From: Chara braunii
Lineage: Eukaryota > Streptophyta > Charophyceae > Charales > Characeae
Assembly (NCBI GenBank): GCA_003427395.1
Contig: BFEA01000634.1
Location: forward strand, 3,394-31,298
DNA length: 27,905 nucleotides
Direction: 5' to 3'
The notes under the pieces are model-generated. The model was given only the letters and a program-made list of their open reading frames with translations, ran no database searches and had not been told where the DNA came from. Position 1 is the first letter of the stretch. Each line of letters starts with the position of its first letter. This document shows positions 1 through 8,628 of this stretch, in pieces. The position numbers and the translations under genes are program-made.

Positions 1-276
1 TCTCCTGACAAGTTTTATATTCTGGGGAGTGAGACCATACAGACTACTCTCAATGACGAGGTAGTCCTCCATGCCGTAATTGATAATGGCAGCGATGCTG
101 TCATCATAGACGAGAAACTTGCTGTGCGATTGGGATTGAACCTCGATAGGTCGTACCAGTTCGAGATAGAGACAACTGATGGGAGAAAGCAGAAAGTCTC
201 CGGGGTCTGTCACAAGGCGGCGATCGAGGTCGAAGGATTGCGAGTGTTGATGCTTGTTTTCGCAGTCCGAGACTAC

Positions 277-324
277 AGCTCGGAGTTACTATTGGGGCGC
301 AGCTCGGAGTTACTATTGGGGCGG
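277..324 (+). repeat. 24-bp in-frame tandem duplication in the protease
   Basis: Two adjacent 24-bp copies, 277-300 and 301-324, differ only at the last base (c versus g). They encode SSELLLGR twice, just before TWL. The duplication keeps frame and doubles the conserved ILG-like segment of the protease. It is probably recent, given near-identity. Confidence 0.95.
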
Positions 325-643
325 ACATGGCTAAGCCACGTTCATGCAGTTACTATAGAGCGACCGGACGAAAGCCAGATGCTTTCTATCAAACGTCCGG
401 ATGGTGAGCGAATTATGATGGAGACAGTTGAGCCTCGTGATGCGAGGAACAAAGCGGTTCTCGCAGCAGGGGGCCGCAAGCCGGTCACCCTCGCAAGTTG
501 CTCCTTAATCTTTCGTGAAAAGAAGTATGGACCATTACTTACAGAAGAAGAAGGGTACATAGTAGAGGTTAAGGACTTAGGCAACCGAGTCTGTGTGGGA
601 GGAAACTCTTACCCTAAGGCAGAAGATGAGGAATTCGGGGGTA

Positions 644-728
644 TGATCTCTGTGTCTTTTCAAGGGCACAGCCCCCTACGGGGGGTGATCTGTGTGTCTT
701 TTTTAAGGGCACAGCCCCCTACGGGGGA
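644..728 (+). repeat. 42/43-bp tandem duplication with frameshift
   Basis: The first copy (644-685) and second copy (686-728) share the core AAGGGCACAGCCCCCTACGG. The second copy has one extra base in its T run, so reading moves from frame 1 toward frame 3, where the linker to RT is open. Confidence 0.9.
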
Positions 729-731
729 CGA

Positions 732-890
732 CCAAAAAGACACAAGACAGTAGCTCAAAAAATTAAGCCAGCGACGGTAGCACGAGAGCGATTCGCACTA
801 GATGGCGTATCGGAGGAGGAGATCGCTAGGAAGATTAAAGAGAGGAAGAAGAAAGAGCCGCAACGGCTAACTGAGGAGAGGATATCATAG
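732..890 (+). pseudogene. protease-RT connector of the pol polyprotein
   Basis: Frame 3 is open here and reads through KTVAQKIKPATVARERF and then a strongly charged stretch (EEEIARKIKERKKKEP) to a TAG at 888-890. A lysine-rich linker with a VA-x-K-I/V-K-P motif between protease and RT is common in Ty3-type elements. The segment links the frame-1 protease to the frame-1 RT and shows that the pol frame is broken on both sides. There is no catalytic motif, and the role is inferred only from position and composition. Confidence 0.6.
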
Positions 891-972
891 ATGGATATAG
901 GAGATGGGAATTTGACAACGGTTGACCGAGGACAAGATACCAGAGATGGATATAGGAGATGGGAATTTGACA
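891..972 (+). repeat. 27-bp direct repeat, 55-bp period, at the start of the RT region
   Basis: Copies at 891-917 and 946-972 are identical, beginning ATGGATATAGGAGATGGG. The 55-bp offset is not a multiple of three, so the duplication breaks the frame between connector and RT. Confidence 0.93.
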
Positions 973-990
973 TAACAAGAGAAGGAGCGC

Positions 991-1551
991 GTGCTAGAAG
1001 TTCTTAAGACCTGCGACAAGGCTATAGCCTTCAGTGACGCGGAAAGAGGGAGAATTGATCCTAGGTATGCTAAGCCTGCTAGGATCTACACGATTCCGCA
1101 TACTCCATGGAATGATGCAGGGTGGAAGTTTGCTCAGAAAGAGAAGGAAAAAGTGATCGTCTTTCTCAAAGAGAAGATGGCGTCAAACGTAGCGGAGCCA
1201 TCGGATAGTGCTTATGCGAACAGATAGTTCTTCCTACGGAAGCCTAATGGTAAGATCCGTTGGATCCAGGATCTTCAGAAGGTTAATGCCGTTACGATTT
1301 GGGATGTGGGCTCCATACCGCACGCTGATTTATTAGCGGAAGGAGCGGCAGACAGGTCTATTTATTCCGTCTGTGATTTATTTTCAGGATACGATCAAAT
1401 ACCACTATATCCTAGAGATAGGCATCTCACTACCATGCACACGCCACTCGGATTAGTGCAGATGATGGTCGTACCTATTGGATGGACCAATGGGGTAGCA
1501 GTCTTTCAGAGAGTCATAGTGGTTGTTTTGAAAGATTATATTCTTAGATAA
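991..1551 (+). pseudogene. reverse transcriptase, N-terminal half (fingers and palm motif A)
   Basis: Frame 1 carries the conserved pre-RT segment KAIAFSDAERGRID, then HTPW, then EPSDSAYANR before a TAG at 1225-1227. The same frame resumes with FFLRKPNGKIRWIQDLQ, the standard entry to Ty3 RT, and YSVCDLFSGYDQIPL, which is motif A with the first catalytic Asp. TPLGL and VFQRV follow. The TAG sits where family members carry tryptophan (YANRWF), so TGG to TAG is the simplest explanation. The frame ends at TAA 1549-1551, one base out of register with the second half. RT copies element RNA into DNA in the cytoplasmic particle; this copy cannot. Confidence 0.93.
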
Positions 1552-2011
1552 AGTTGAAGTCTTTCTAGACGACTTTCTAATAAAAGGGTCTGTACTGAAA
1601 GATGAAACAGAGGTTGCCCCCTGTGTCAGGAGATTTGTACAGCAGCATCTAACGAATATCTACGCGGTTCTGGAACAGCTAGATGAAGCTAACTTAACGG
1701 TAAGCAGGACGAAGAGTCAGTGGGTTGTATCGACAATTAAGATTCTAGTGTTTATATGCGATTCGAGCGGTAGTCGAGCAAACCAGGGAAAGTTGGAAAA
1801 ACTCCTAAACTGGCCGACTCCGTTGCATATCGCGACCGAAGTTCGTCAATTCTTAGGAGTTGTGGGCTACTGGCGGATTTTCATACGCAGGTATGTTGAG
1901 AAGGCAGAACCTCTGCGGACTCTTCTTAGAAAGACAGAGCAGTTTTACTGGGATTCTCCACAAGAGTTTGTAGTACAAACCCTCAAGGAAGAATTTAAGG
2001 AGGGAGGATGA
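1547..2011 (+). pseudogene. reverse transcriptase, C-terminal half (motif C and thumb)
   Basis: Frame 2 contains VEVFLDDF, the YxDD-box equivalent, at 1562-1573, with the two catalytic aspartates intact and Leu as the variable residue. It continues with the connection-type segment VRQFLGVVGYWRIFI, diagnostic of Ty3/Gypsy RT, and ends at TGA 2009-2011. One extra base near 1547 separates it from the N-terminal half. Downstream the RNase H segment continues in the same frame beyond the TGA, so that stop is probably a single substitution. No ATG lies at its beginning, as expected for an internal polyprotein fragment. Confidence 0.92.
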
Positions 2012-2650
2012 ATCCTAGGCGTGCCATTCTTTGAGGACGAGTCTAACAGGTCGTTCATAGTGTCTACGGATGCTCCACCGTGTTCGGTTGGGGGGCTGCT
2101 TTCTCAAAAGGGCACCGATGGTAAGGAGAGGCCACTAAGATTCGAGAGTCGTACCCTCAACACCGCCGAACGCAACTACAGTCAGTTTAAGAAGGAGGTG
2201 TTAGCTGTTTTAAGATGTTTAAACGCCTTTAGGCATTACATATACGGGAGACAATTCGTTCTTCGCGTTGATCCTACGAATGTGGCGTTAGTTCTACAGA
2301 AGGACTTCAATCTGACGGATCTGACAATTGTGCGATGGCTGATCAGGATTAGACTATACGACTATACTGTTGAAAGGATCTCACGAACGAAGAATGCGGT
2401 AGCCGACGGACTTTCACGGATTCCGATAGAGGCTGAGCGACCGATAGCGGTTGCTGCCCTGACTATGACTGAGCCTAGACGAACATATCGGTTCTTAGTT
2501 AACCTTTATGAGGGCAAGTACCAGACGATCAGGTTGCATTTGTCACGAGAGGAGAGTACCGATTCAGAGATTAGGAGACAAGCGACGCAGTATTGCCTTA
2601 GAGCTGGATATTTGTTCCGCCGACCTGCGGGATCAGGGATGCCTCTCTGA
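2012..2650 (+). pseudogene. RNase H domain of the retrotransposon polyprotein
   Basis: Frame 2 gives STDAPP (Asp at 2069-2071), NYSQFKKEVLAV (Glu at 2195-2197), LRVDPTNVAL (Asp at 2270-2272) and NAVADGLSR (Asp at 2405-2407), so the D-E-D-D catalytic set of RNase H is complete. The enzyme degrades the RNA strand of the RNA/DNA hybrid during reverse transcription. VDPTN replaces the commoner TDH at the third position. After the domain the frame runs through a tether with RAGYLFRR, the usual lead into the integrase zinc finger, before TGA at 2648-2650. Confidence 0.93.
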
Positions 2651-2661
2651 GTGATCTGTGA

Positions 2662-2850
2662 CCCGGGGGAGAACAGTCCATAGTAGCAGAGCTACATGAC
2701 GGTGTGGTTGGCGGACATAGGGGAGTAAAAGGGACATATGAGAAGGTTCGCAGACTATACTGGTGGGAAGGACAGTACATGGTTGTCGAGAAGTACTGCG
2801 TGACTTGTGAGGACTGTCATAAGAGATCCCTTATCAAATACAAGGAGCCG
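2662..2850 (+). pseudogene. integrase zinc-binding (HHCC) domain
   Basis: Frame 1 reads AELHDGVVGGHRGVKGTY, followed by YWWEGQY and CVTCEDCHKRS. The histidines at 2695 and 2716 and the cysteine pairs between 2797 and 2817 match the HHCC finger, which helps integrase multimerise. Near 2850 the reading must move to frame 3 to continue into the catalytic core. The frame-1 residues beyond that point are out of register. The upstream frame-2 tether ends 12 bases before this open segment, so a shift also occurs there. Confidence 0.88.
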
Positions 2851-4166
2851 TTCATCCTTCTTATCCTACTAGACCTGGAGAGAAAGTACATATTGATCTG
2901 GTGAAGATGTCGAAAGGTGTAGGGAATATGAACTATGTGGTGAACATCAGAGACGACTTTACAAGATTCGTCGACGGTAAGCCCATCAGGACGAAGGCCG
3001 CCAAAGAGGTCAAGAACTTTGTTCTGGAATATCTGCCTAGGTACGGGTGTGTTGGTAAGATCGTGATGGATAGAGGGGCGGAGTTCCTAGCGGATGAGGT
3101 CTAGAGCGTATTCAAGAAAGCAGGAGCTAGGGTATCAATAGCTACTGCCTATCACCCTCAGTCCAACGCGCCTGTAGAGCGAGACCAGCAGTCACTGATA
3201 GCGTCACTGTCCAAGTGGTGTAGAGGGAGAGATAGTGATTGGCCAAAATATTTCCGGTATGCGATATGGGCAGACAATGCCACTGTCCGAGCTAGCACGG
3301 GCTACCCACCTTATACTCTATGGTTTGGGAGACACTGCCCTCTGCCTATAGAGTTCCATGTCGATAGTTGGACTACGGTTAACTGGGCGGATAGCATGAC
3401 ACGAGAGGAACTACTGGCAACTAGGACTAGACAGATAGCTTACAGATTAGAGGATAATCTCATGACCGCAGCCAATCGACTGGCAGTAGAAAGAGAGAAA
3501 GGTAAGGTGAGATGGGACAAAGATCTCAGAATCAGAAAGGAAAAGATTAGAGTCGGTGACATGGTACAGCTCTACGACGCTGCATTGGAGAGAACGTGGT
3601 CAGGGAAACTGGCTAACAGATGGATGGGACCCTATCGTGTAGTTGGAGTGCTAACCTGGGGAACCTATATGATTGCTGAACTAGATGGATCTAAGTGGAA
3701 GGAACCTGTGGCAGGGGCTAGACTAAAGCTATTTAGGCCAAGGGAGACTCCTACCCCTGCACAGACATTGTCAGATCCTAGGGGAAAAAGGAAAGGCAAG
3801 GCGTCAGATGAGGGACCGACAAGACGGTTCGAGATAGGAGAAAGTTCGAAAAAGAGGAAGAGGGTAGAGACTAAGAAACTGAAGGGTTTAACATTGGGAA
3901 AGAAAAGGAGATGGTTTTTCGTGCTACGGAGACCTAAGCGCAGAGTTCGTATTAGACGGGGTGGAGCATCTGTTGCCCGGCCACTCCAACAAAGGAAGAA
4001 GCGAAGGAACATTCCTGTATCAGAACCCAGACGATTGCGACATAAGAGAGGAAAGAAACATCTCCTCAGTCCGAGAGTTCCCGCAAAACCAAAGCGCCAG
4101 ACAGATAAGCGCAAACATAAGAGCCGCGCGCGTGTGGTCAGTCTAAATCTCATACGATTCGTCTGA
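2850..4166 (+). pseudogene. integrase catalytic core and GPY/F C-terminal domain
   Basis: Frame 3 opens with GEKVHIDLVKM; the first catalytic Asp is at 2895-2897. The second, in VMDRGAEF, is at 3069-3071 and the Glu, in APVER, is at 3177-3179, giving D-x57-D-x35-E, the canonical integrase spacing. A TAG at 3102-3104 lies between the last two, probably from a CAG codon. The frame then stays open for about 350 codons, with WADNAT, YPPYTLWFGR and the GPY/F motif (GPY at 3627-3635) followed by KLFRPR. The tail beyond about 3740 is extremely Lys/Arg-rich and includes KKRKRVE. From about 3892 to 4146 frame 1 gives a more balanced composition, so part of the basic tail may be a frameshift artefact. 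Confidence 0.93.
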
Positions 4167-4359
4167 TTATGGCGGTGCGGGCTCGACGGGGGCATCGAGA
4201 GGAGGTCCGAACTTGTTTGTCGGGCGACCGAAGGTCAGTCGACCACCCTAATTTCAACAGATTGACCCCTAGATTAACTGCCTGAAGGCGGAATAGCTAG
4301 AACTTTCGTCCGCACAGACGGGGAAAATTAGAGGTACCTCGAGCACCCCTAAAATTGGA
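4167..4359. other. non-coding 3' end region of the left element
   Basis: No gene is seen. A short purine-rich stretch, GGGGAAAATTAGAGG near 4320, could be a polypurine tract but is not directly next to a TG dinucleotide. Confidence 0.4.
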
Positions 4360-4601
4360 TGTGACAACTGCTGAGATTAACCCTCGAATTTGATGAGAGG
4401 GACTACCTCTTCGACCGCACTGACGTCTATCTCATTTCCGCCGGTTCCAAGCCCATCTCCGGAATGGCTGGCCACGGAATGGTAACTTGGGAGTAGACCT
4501 TGGCGTGGTCCTTTTACATTGCACCTTTGGTGCGGGAAGGAAGCCTTAAAATTCATTAGATTTAATATCAATAAAAGGGCCTTTACCCGATGTAGGCCTC
4601 C

Positions 4602-4651
4602 GGCCTTGTGAAAGTAAAGCAGCACAGGCCTTGTAAAAGTAAAGCATTGTG
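4602..4651 (+). repeat. 25-bp tandem duplication
   Basis: GGCCTTGTGAAAGTAAAGC and GGCCTTGTAAAAGTAAAGC lie 25 bp apart (4602-4626 and 4627-4651). A partial third unit (TTGTGAAAGG) follows. Confidence 0.8.
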
Positions 4652-5015
4652 AAAGGGTATCTCGCCAGGGCTTAGAAACGTGAAAGCAGGTCAAAGGTCA
4701 AGTTCTCTATCAACAGGCACATCTAAATCTAAAGCAAAGGGCATTGTCAAAAGACTTACCTGTTCACCAGGAAATGTGTATGTCATGTATGTTCGGGTAA
4801 GAGTGTGTCTGTACGTGCAGGCAGTGTACCTGTTCGTGCAAAGGAAAGTGTCTGTTCAAGGGGTTAGTCCAGATCCAGACTTTCAAGTCCAAATACAGGC
4901 TGAGAACAGCAGTTGAACTTCATTGGGACTCTACTGCGACACATGCAATGCAGGGTCTGGGACGAAGGAAAGGCCGAATTGAGCCAATGCAGGCCCAGCG
5001 AGGAGTGGTCATCAC

Positions 5016-5022
5016 TATAAAG
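5016..5022 (+). promoter_or_regulatory. TATA-box candidate
   Basis: CACTATAAAGGGAG carries a TATAAAG core. It lies about 850 bp downstream of the pol gene, inside the candidate LTR, where a U3 promoter would be expected. No ORF of note follows within 300 bp. Confidence 0.4.
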
Positions 5023-5350
5023 GGAGTTGCCTGCCTCATTCCTCTCGAGATCTCCACTGGCTGCAATGCGTGGAAGTGCTGGTGCACTTGTGCGCTGAGT
5101 CAGGAGGAGCAGCGCTGGAGGTAGAAGCTGCGCTGAATGGAGGAAGAAGACTGTACGCTGGATATGACGCAGCCATAGCTGCCCAGCGAGTTAGCATTAG
5201 TAGTAGAGGGTTAGTGTGTAGCTATGAGTAGTATTCAGAGTAGATCCTCATGAATAGAGAATGTGTATGCATCGTAAGAGGAAGGGACTGAGATATAGAG
5301 TGTTCATTCAAGGTTGGCTATGGGAGACACTTACCTGAGTTGGCTGTGAA

Positions 5351-5512
5351 CTGCAGAGGTGGCGCTGATGAGTTGTGACCATATTGACGACTCGGAGACA
5401 ATCTGCAGGGGTAGCGCTGGTGCCTTGGAAGTCATATTGATGAGTTGAACAAAGATTTGTGTTGCGCTGATAAGCGCTGGACTCAGGGGAACTTTGAAGC
5501 ACTTTGTAATCA
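5351..5512 (+). repeat. degenerate repeat, about 52-bp period
   Basis: CTGCAGAGGTGGCGCTGATG at 5351 recurs as CTGCAGGGGTAGCGCTGGTG at 5403, each followed by a CATATTGA segment. A looser third unit with GCGCTGATAAGCGCTGG follows. The GCGCTG hexamer also recurs several times between 5090 and 5135. Confidence 0.55.
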
Positions 5513-5600
5513 TATTTCTGATAATATAAGCTGTGAGACTCGGTCCTCTTCTTCTCTACCTTTGTCTATAGTTGAGACTATTGATCACTGCGTGTGAAGA

Positions 5601-5654
5601 TGATGCATGACATGTACACATCTGCGTGAGATGGTCCCCAGGACCCATGCATCA
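5601..5654. repeat. 54-bp segment with 9-bp perfect terminal inverted repeats
   Basis: TGATGCATG at 5601-5609 is the exact reverse complement of CATGCATCA at 5646-5654. A related ATGCATGCATCAATT occurs near 9612. It could be a hairpin, an LTR terminus or a tiny miniature element; no target-site duplication is evident. Confidence 0.5.
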
Positions 5655-6010
5655 AAATTAAAAATGGAAAAAATAATTTAAACAGAAGAAGAAGGGAGAA
5701 AAACAGAATATTCTTTATTTTATTAAATTTTCTCGGCATTTAATTTTAATGGGGTCGTCCTCATTATTTGATATTTTCGGTAATAGAATTAAAAATAAGG
5801 AAAATAATAAAAAACGATGAAAGAAAAAAAAAAAAACAAGGAATTTTGATATTTAATTGAAATCCCTCGGAATTCATTTTTGACGAAATTCCTTTTATTT
5901 TCATTATTTTTAATAATAGGAATAAGAAATAAGATAAATAATTAAAAATGATAAAAGGAAAGAAAGCCAACGATTGTCAATATTTTGACCAATTTTATTT
6001 TGATTATTCA
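5655..6010. other. AT-rich island, no gene
   Basis: Long A- and T-runs dominate, including an A13 stretch near 5827 and several AATAATA/ATAAATAA words. Base composition contrasts sharply with the GC-rich flanks. Short ORFs here are composition artefacts. Confidence 0.6.
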
Positions 6011-6229
6011 CGATCGGTTTTCACACCGGATTATTTTATTCACTCTATTTCTGACGATCTTCACTACTTTTGCGATGATTGAGATTGCTTGCATGGCCTA
6101 TCTGATTTCCCCGATCCCTAGCCCCACTGTGAGCCATGTGATATGGGTGTGGGATTGGATGGCTGCCGTAGTGTTGCAGTTGTGTTACTTCGGTCGAGCC
6201 GCTCGTCATCATTATTTCGGTGTGGCCGC

Positions 6230-6680
6230 TGCTCCGGTTCGGACATAAGGTTCGGGACAGGTTCGGAACTATCAGGTTCGGTATGGGCATGACATCGGCA
6301 TGGTACGGTTGTCTCATACTCGTTGTTGGTTCGACGATGGTACGGTATATCACTGCAGGTCTAGGATTACTTCAAGTTTGGGACTGGTATGACAATGGCA
6401 TGGGCCACTGCACTTTGAGATGGTCTACTCAGGTTCGGTATTTATTCCGAGACTGAGACGTTCTACGGTATTGCCGCGTTATGCGGTGTTCAACATGTAT
6501 CTAGGTTCGGTATCAGCTAGGCATTGGCATGATACTGTCATTGGGACAGCATCCGTATGGGTTCCAATAGTTCGCTGTTCGGTTCGGAGTGGCACAGTTG
6601 TTGGTTCGGCATCGATGCGGGACTGCAGCCAGGGCACTAGCTTTCGGGCTCAGAACAGGAACGGTTCGGACGACATTTGT
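6230..6680 (+). repeat. degenerate GGTTCGG-rich repeat tract
   Basis: GGTTCGG or AGGTTCGGTAT recurs at least eight times at irregular spacing, often near GGCATGRYAC-like words (GGCATGACAT, GGCATGGTAC, GGCATGATAC). No clean period remains, which suggests an old, eroded satellite or a low-complexity derivative. ORFs across it are not supported as genes. Confidence 0.5.
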
Positions 6681-7609
6681 ATTTCCTGATGTGTTGCTGC
6701 AGCCCTGTTTGGACTGCTCCTACTCACTATTTTGCCATTGGTGCGGTACACGCGGCGGCACTGTACTATTTTTCTCCGTTCCTGGAATGGTCTGTGGTGC
6801 GGTTACTGGTCTGGGACGCTGCTGTTCGATATCATTAATTTTGGGGCTGATGGTTCCCGACTAAGGTGGCTCATTGATGCTCGGCGGCACTATTCCAAGG
6901 TACATTATTGGTCTGGGTCAAGGACCAGATGCAGACTGCATGGTCTGCGAAAGTGCCAGTCCTCGAACCACGAGCTCTGGGCAGGGACCGCCGGACCTTA
7001 TTTTCGATGTTGCTGAACGGGGATCGCAGGTCGACAATATTATGAGGTTGTGGGTCTAGTACCACGGGTACAGATAGTGCCAGCCTCCAGTAGCGTACCG
7101 CTGAGGGTCAAAGGCGAGCTCGTGGGAGCTGCATCCCAGACAGGGAAAGGGAAAGACCGCGAGAGGCTGGTCTCATTGGGGGGAAGAGGATGTGCCAGGC
7201 GTACCCAGCGGTCTGCTGTTACAACGGGGCGCAGGCGCTGGACACCGCGGGAGAGAAGCCCGTTTGAAGGGCGGGCAACAGAGGGTAGCGGAGAGTGCGG
7301 CAGGTGTCCGCCGCCCTCCCCATCTGCTCGGTTGACTTTCGAGCACGCTCGCTGAGCAGGAAGGGGGATGATTCAGACAGGGGGGAATTTACTTTAGTGT
7401 GCATGGCGTGCACAACGGGCGAATAACTGCCCCGGGGAACAGATTCGGAGGGGGCACGGAGGAAGCGCGCTAGGTGTACGCAGTCCACATGGAAGGTGGA
7501 CTGAGACGAGCCGTTCGGAGAAAGATGGGGTGTGCATTCTGTCAGAGATCCGAAGAGTCCCCTTCCAACACAACTCCCAGTGTCAACTGTTCAGTCGAAC
7601 TGGGCATTG
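6681..7609. other. intergenic DNA, no supported gene
   Basis: Only short overlapping ORFs are seen in all frames, with no recognisable motif. The composition is GC-rich and unremarkable. Confidence 0.5.
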
Positions 7610-8182
7610 CTAATCTTCATAAGCAACATCTGAGAGATATATCTCAGGTTGGACATAATCAGGGACCTCGAATCTGTGTTCAAAGGTACTCAGGAGTAGG
7701 GATTTTATCATCACAGTGAAGTCTTTTTCTCTTGCTCTACCAATCTCAGCAATGGCTTCCAACAGAGGCATCCAATCTCTCCTGCCTTCAAATCCCTTAG
7801 CAATTGAGAACTCAGGAAGCCTCTCAAATTGTCTTACTTCTTTCCCCCAGGTTACTTTTCTTTTTAATTTTTCAAGCCACTCTTTGGTTTTTATGAGACT
7901 AACGTAAGCACCCGTCTGACACTTCAAGTAGTCATCTTCCTTTTCCAAGCTTGCTGGTACATAAATCCGTACGTCCAGGCTGCCAGTACTCAGGAATTTG
8001 AGCACTGGAATGTGAAATATTATGTGTCGTCTCTCACAAGTCTCATACCTCAGGATCACAAAAGGACTATCACATCCTATCACCTCATAGAGTCTACCTC
8101 TCACAGTAGTTATCCTGGCTACTGAGAGTATTCTTCTTGGGCTCTCTTCACTTTCCATGCAAACTTTATCATGGCATACCAA
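7610..8182 (-). pseudogene. array module C (unknown retrotransposon-linked domain), - strand
   Basis: The frame is uninterrupted, 190 codons, on the - strand. I recognise no named family, but it matches the module repeated at 23.2-25.1 kb: a GRLYEVIG entry, then SLDVRIYVP (compare YDIRPYV), a basic helix KLKRKVTW, then QFERLPEF and GRRDWMPLLEAI (compare SNWEPLIGIV). About 50 residues follow the module (FEVPDYVQPEIYLSDV). The ORF starts slightly inside the end of module B, and the TTG/ATG start is uncertain. It is the best-preserved of the - strand copies. It probably belongs to the 5' part of an inverted, truncated element whose PBS is at 9341-9358. Confidence 0.6.
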
Positions 8183-8628
8183 TTGGTTTTAGATAGATTG
8201 ATATCAGGTAAGGAAGAGACTGAGAATCCATCAAAGACAGTAAATCAAGTTGTCCAGTGAAGCATTTGTTCTCCCTCTCAAGTCTCTCTTTCTTTCTCAG
8301 CACTACCTCTTCAGCAAATCTCCAGCATCCTCTTCAGCAAATCTCCAGCATCTCTCATACACTGCATCAGCGCTTCATAGATTCTCGCATCATACACATT
8401 CAGATCTGTGAAATAGAAGGTCAGTACATATAATCGTTTATGCTCTCATCCGCTCTCGACGATCTTATACTCGACAACTTCATATGGAAATGCCTCTCTC
8501 TTGCTCAGAGTATTCAGTGACCTTAGGAGACATTCAATCTTCTCTTGACTTGGACCCGAACCTCTGCAAAAATTTGACCTTCTTTGTCTTATTACTTCTG
8601 CTGAAATCTCTTCAGCTCTCATGTCCAC
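8169..8628 (-). pseudogene. array module B, frame broken by a 23-bp duplication, - strand
   Basis: The segment opens with SLNTLSKREAFPYEVVEYKIV and meets a TGA at 8446-8448. It continues in frame with RLYVLTFYFTDLNVYDARIY. It then shifts frame and reads YERCWRFAEEV, interrupted by the 8306-8351 duplication. Beyond that, VLRKKERLEREN is followed by a stop near 8169. On the + strand, module 4 has EEFPYDVETYEMV, RLYIMTVLFL and YGRCWERAREVV in the same order, so the two are homologous position by position. The function is unknown, and it cannot yield an intact product here. Confidence 0.6.
8306..8351 (-). repeat. 23-bp perfect tandem duplication
   Basis: 8306-8328 and 8329-8351 are identical (starting CCTCTTCAGCAAATCTCC on the + strand). 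Because 23 is not a multiple of three, it inserts a frameshift and stop in module B. Deleting one copy in thought makes the two flanks collinear with module 4. Confidence 0.96.

Larger units (their letters stand above)
1..753 (+). pseudogene. retropepsin-like aspartic protease domain, 5' partial
   Basis: Frame 1 is open from base 1 to the TAG at 751-753, so the GTG at 124 is not a real start. The active-site loop reads AVIDNGSDAVIID, with DNGS at 82-93 where retropepsins carry D-T/S-G. Family enzymes act as homodimers that process Gag-Pol inside the particle. The second landmark, LLLGRTWL, corresponds to the hydrophobic-G motif near the C-terminus of retropepsins and is duplicated here by a 24-bp tandem repeat. 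After about residue 145 the sequence becomes a low-similarity linker, and near 690 a second duplication shifts the frame. The Asn next to the catalytic Asp also occurs in some retroelement proteases, so it does not prove inactivity. The domain call is secure; function in this copy is not. Confidence 0.88.
1..4166 (+). mobile_element. Ty3/Gypsy-type LTR retrotransposon remnant, pol region, 5' part outside window
   Basis: Protease, RT, RNase H and integrase follow each other on one strand, with integrase last, which is the Ty3/Gypsy order and not the Copia order. The reading moves between frames 1, 3, 1, 2, 1 and 3, with in-frame stops at 1225, 2009 and 3102, so the polyprotein cannot be made from this copy. 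Gag and the 5' LTR lie left of the window. The catalytic motifs are mostly preserved, so decay is moderate. No chromodomain was recognised after the GPY/F motif. The right-hand element starting near 20.5 kb may belong to the same or a related family, since its gag ends at about the point where this fragment begins, but no overlap is visible to prove it. Confidence 0.93.
4360..5611 (+). mobile_element. candidate 3' LTR of the left element (boundaries uncertain)
   Basis: The stretch begins TGTGACA at 4360 and could end ATGACA at 5611, a TG...CA arrangement at a plausible distance after the integrase gene. It has a TATA-like box at 5016 and no coding frame, as expected of an LTR. The matching 5' LTR is outside the window, so the boundaries cannot be confirmed. 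The short repeats inside it are listed separately. The positional argument is reasonable but the exact ends are a guess. Confidence 0.3.

Noticed and set aside
3627-4166. Chromodomain after the GPY/F motif
   Set aside because: No aromatic-cage pattern or W-EP-type segment is visible in either frame of the tail.
3665-4195. 176-codon - strand ORF opposite the integrase tail
   Set aside because: It is the antisense shadow of a Lys/Arg-rich frame; the product is Phe/Leu/Arg-rich without a domain.
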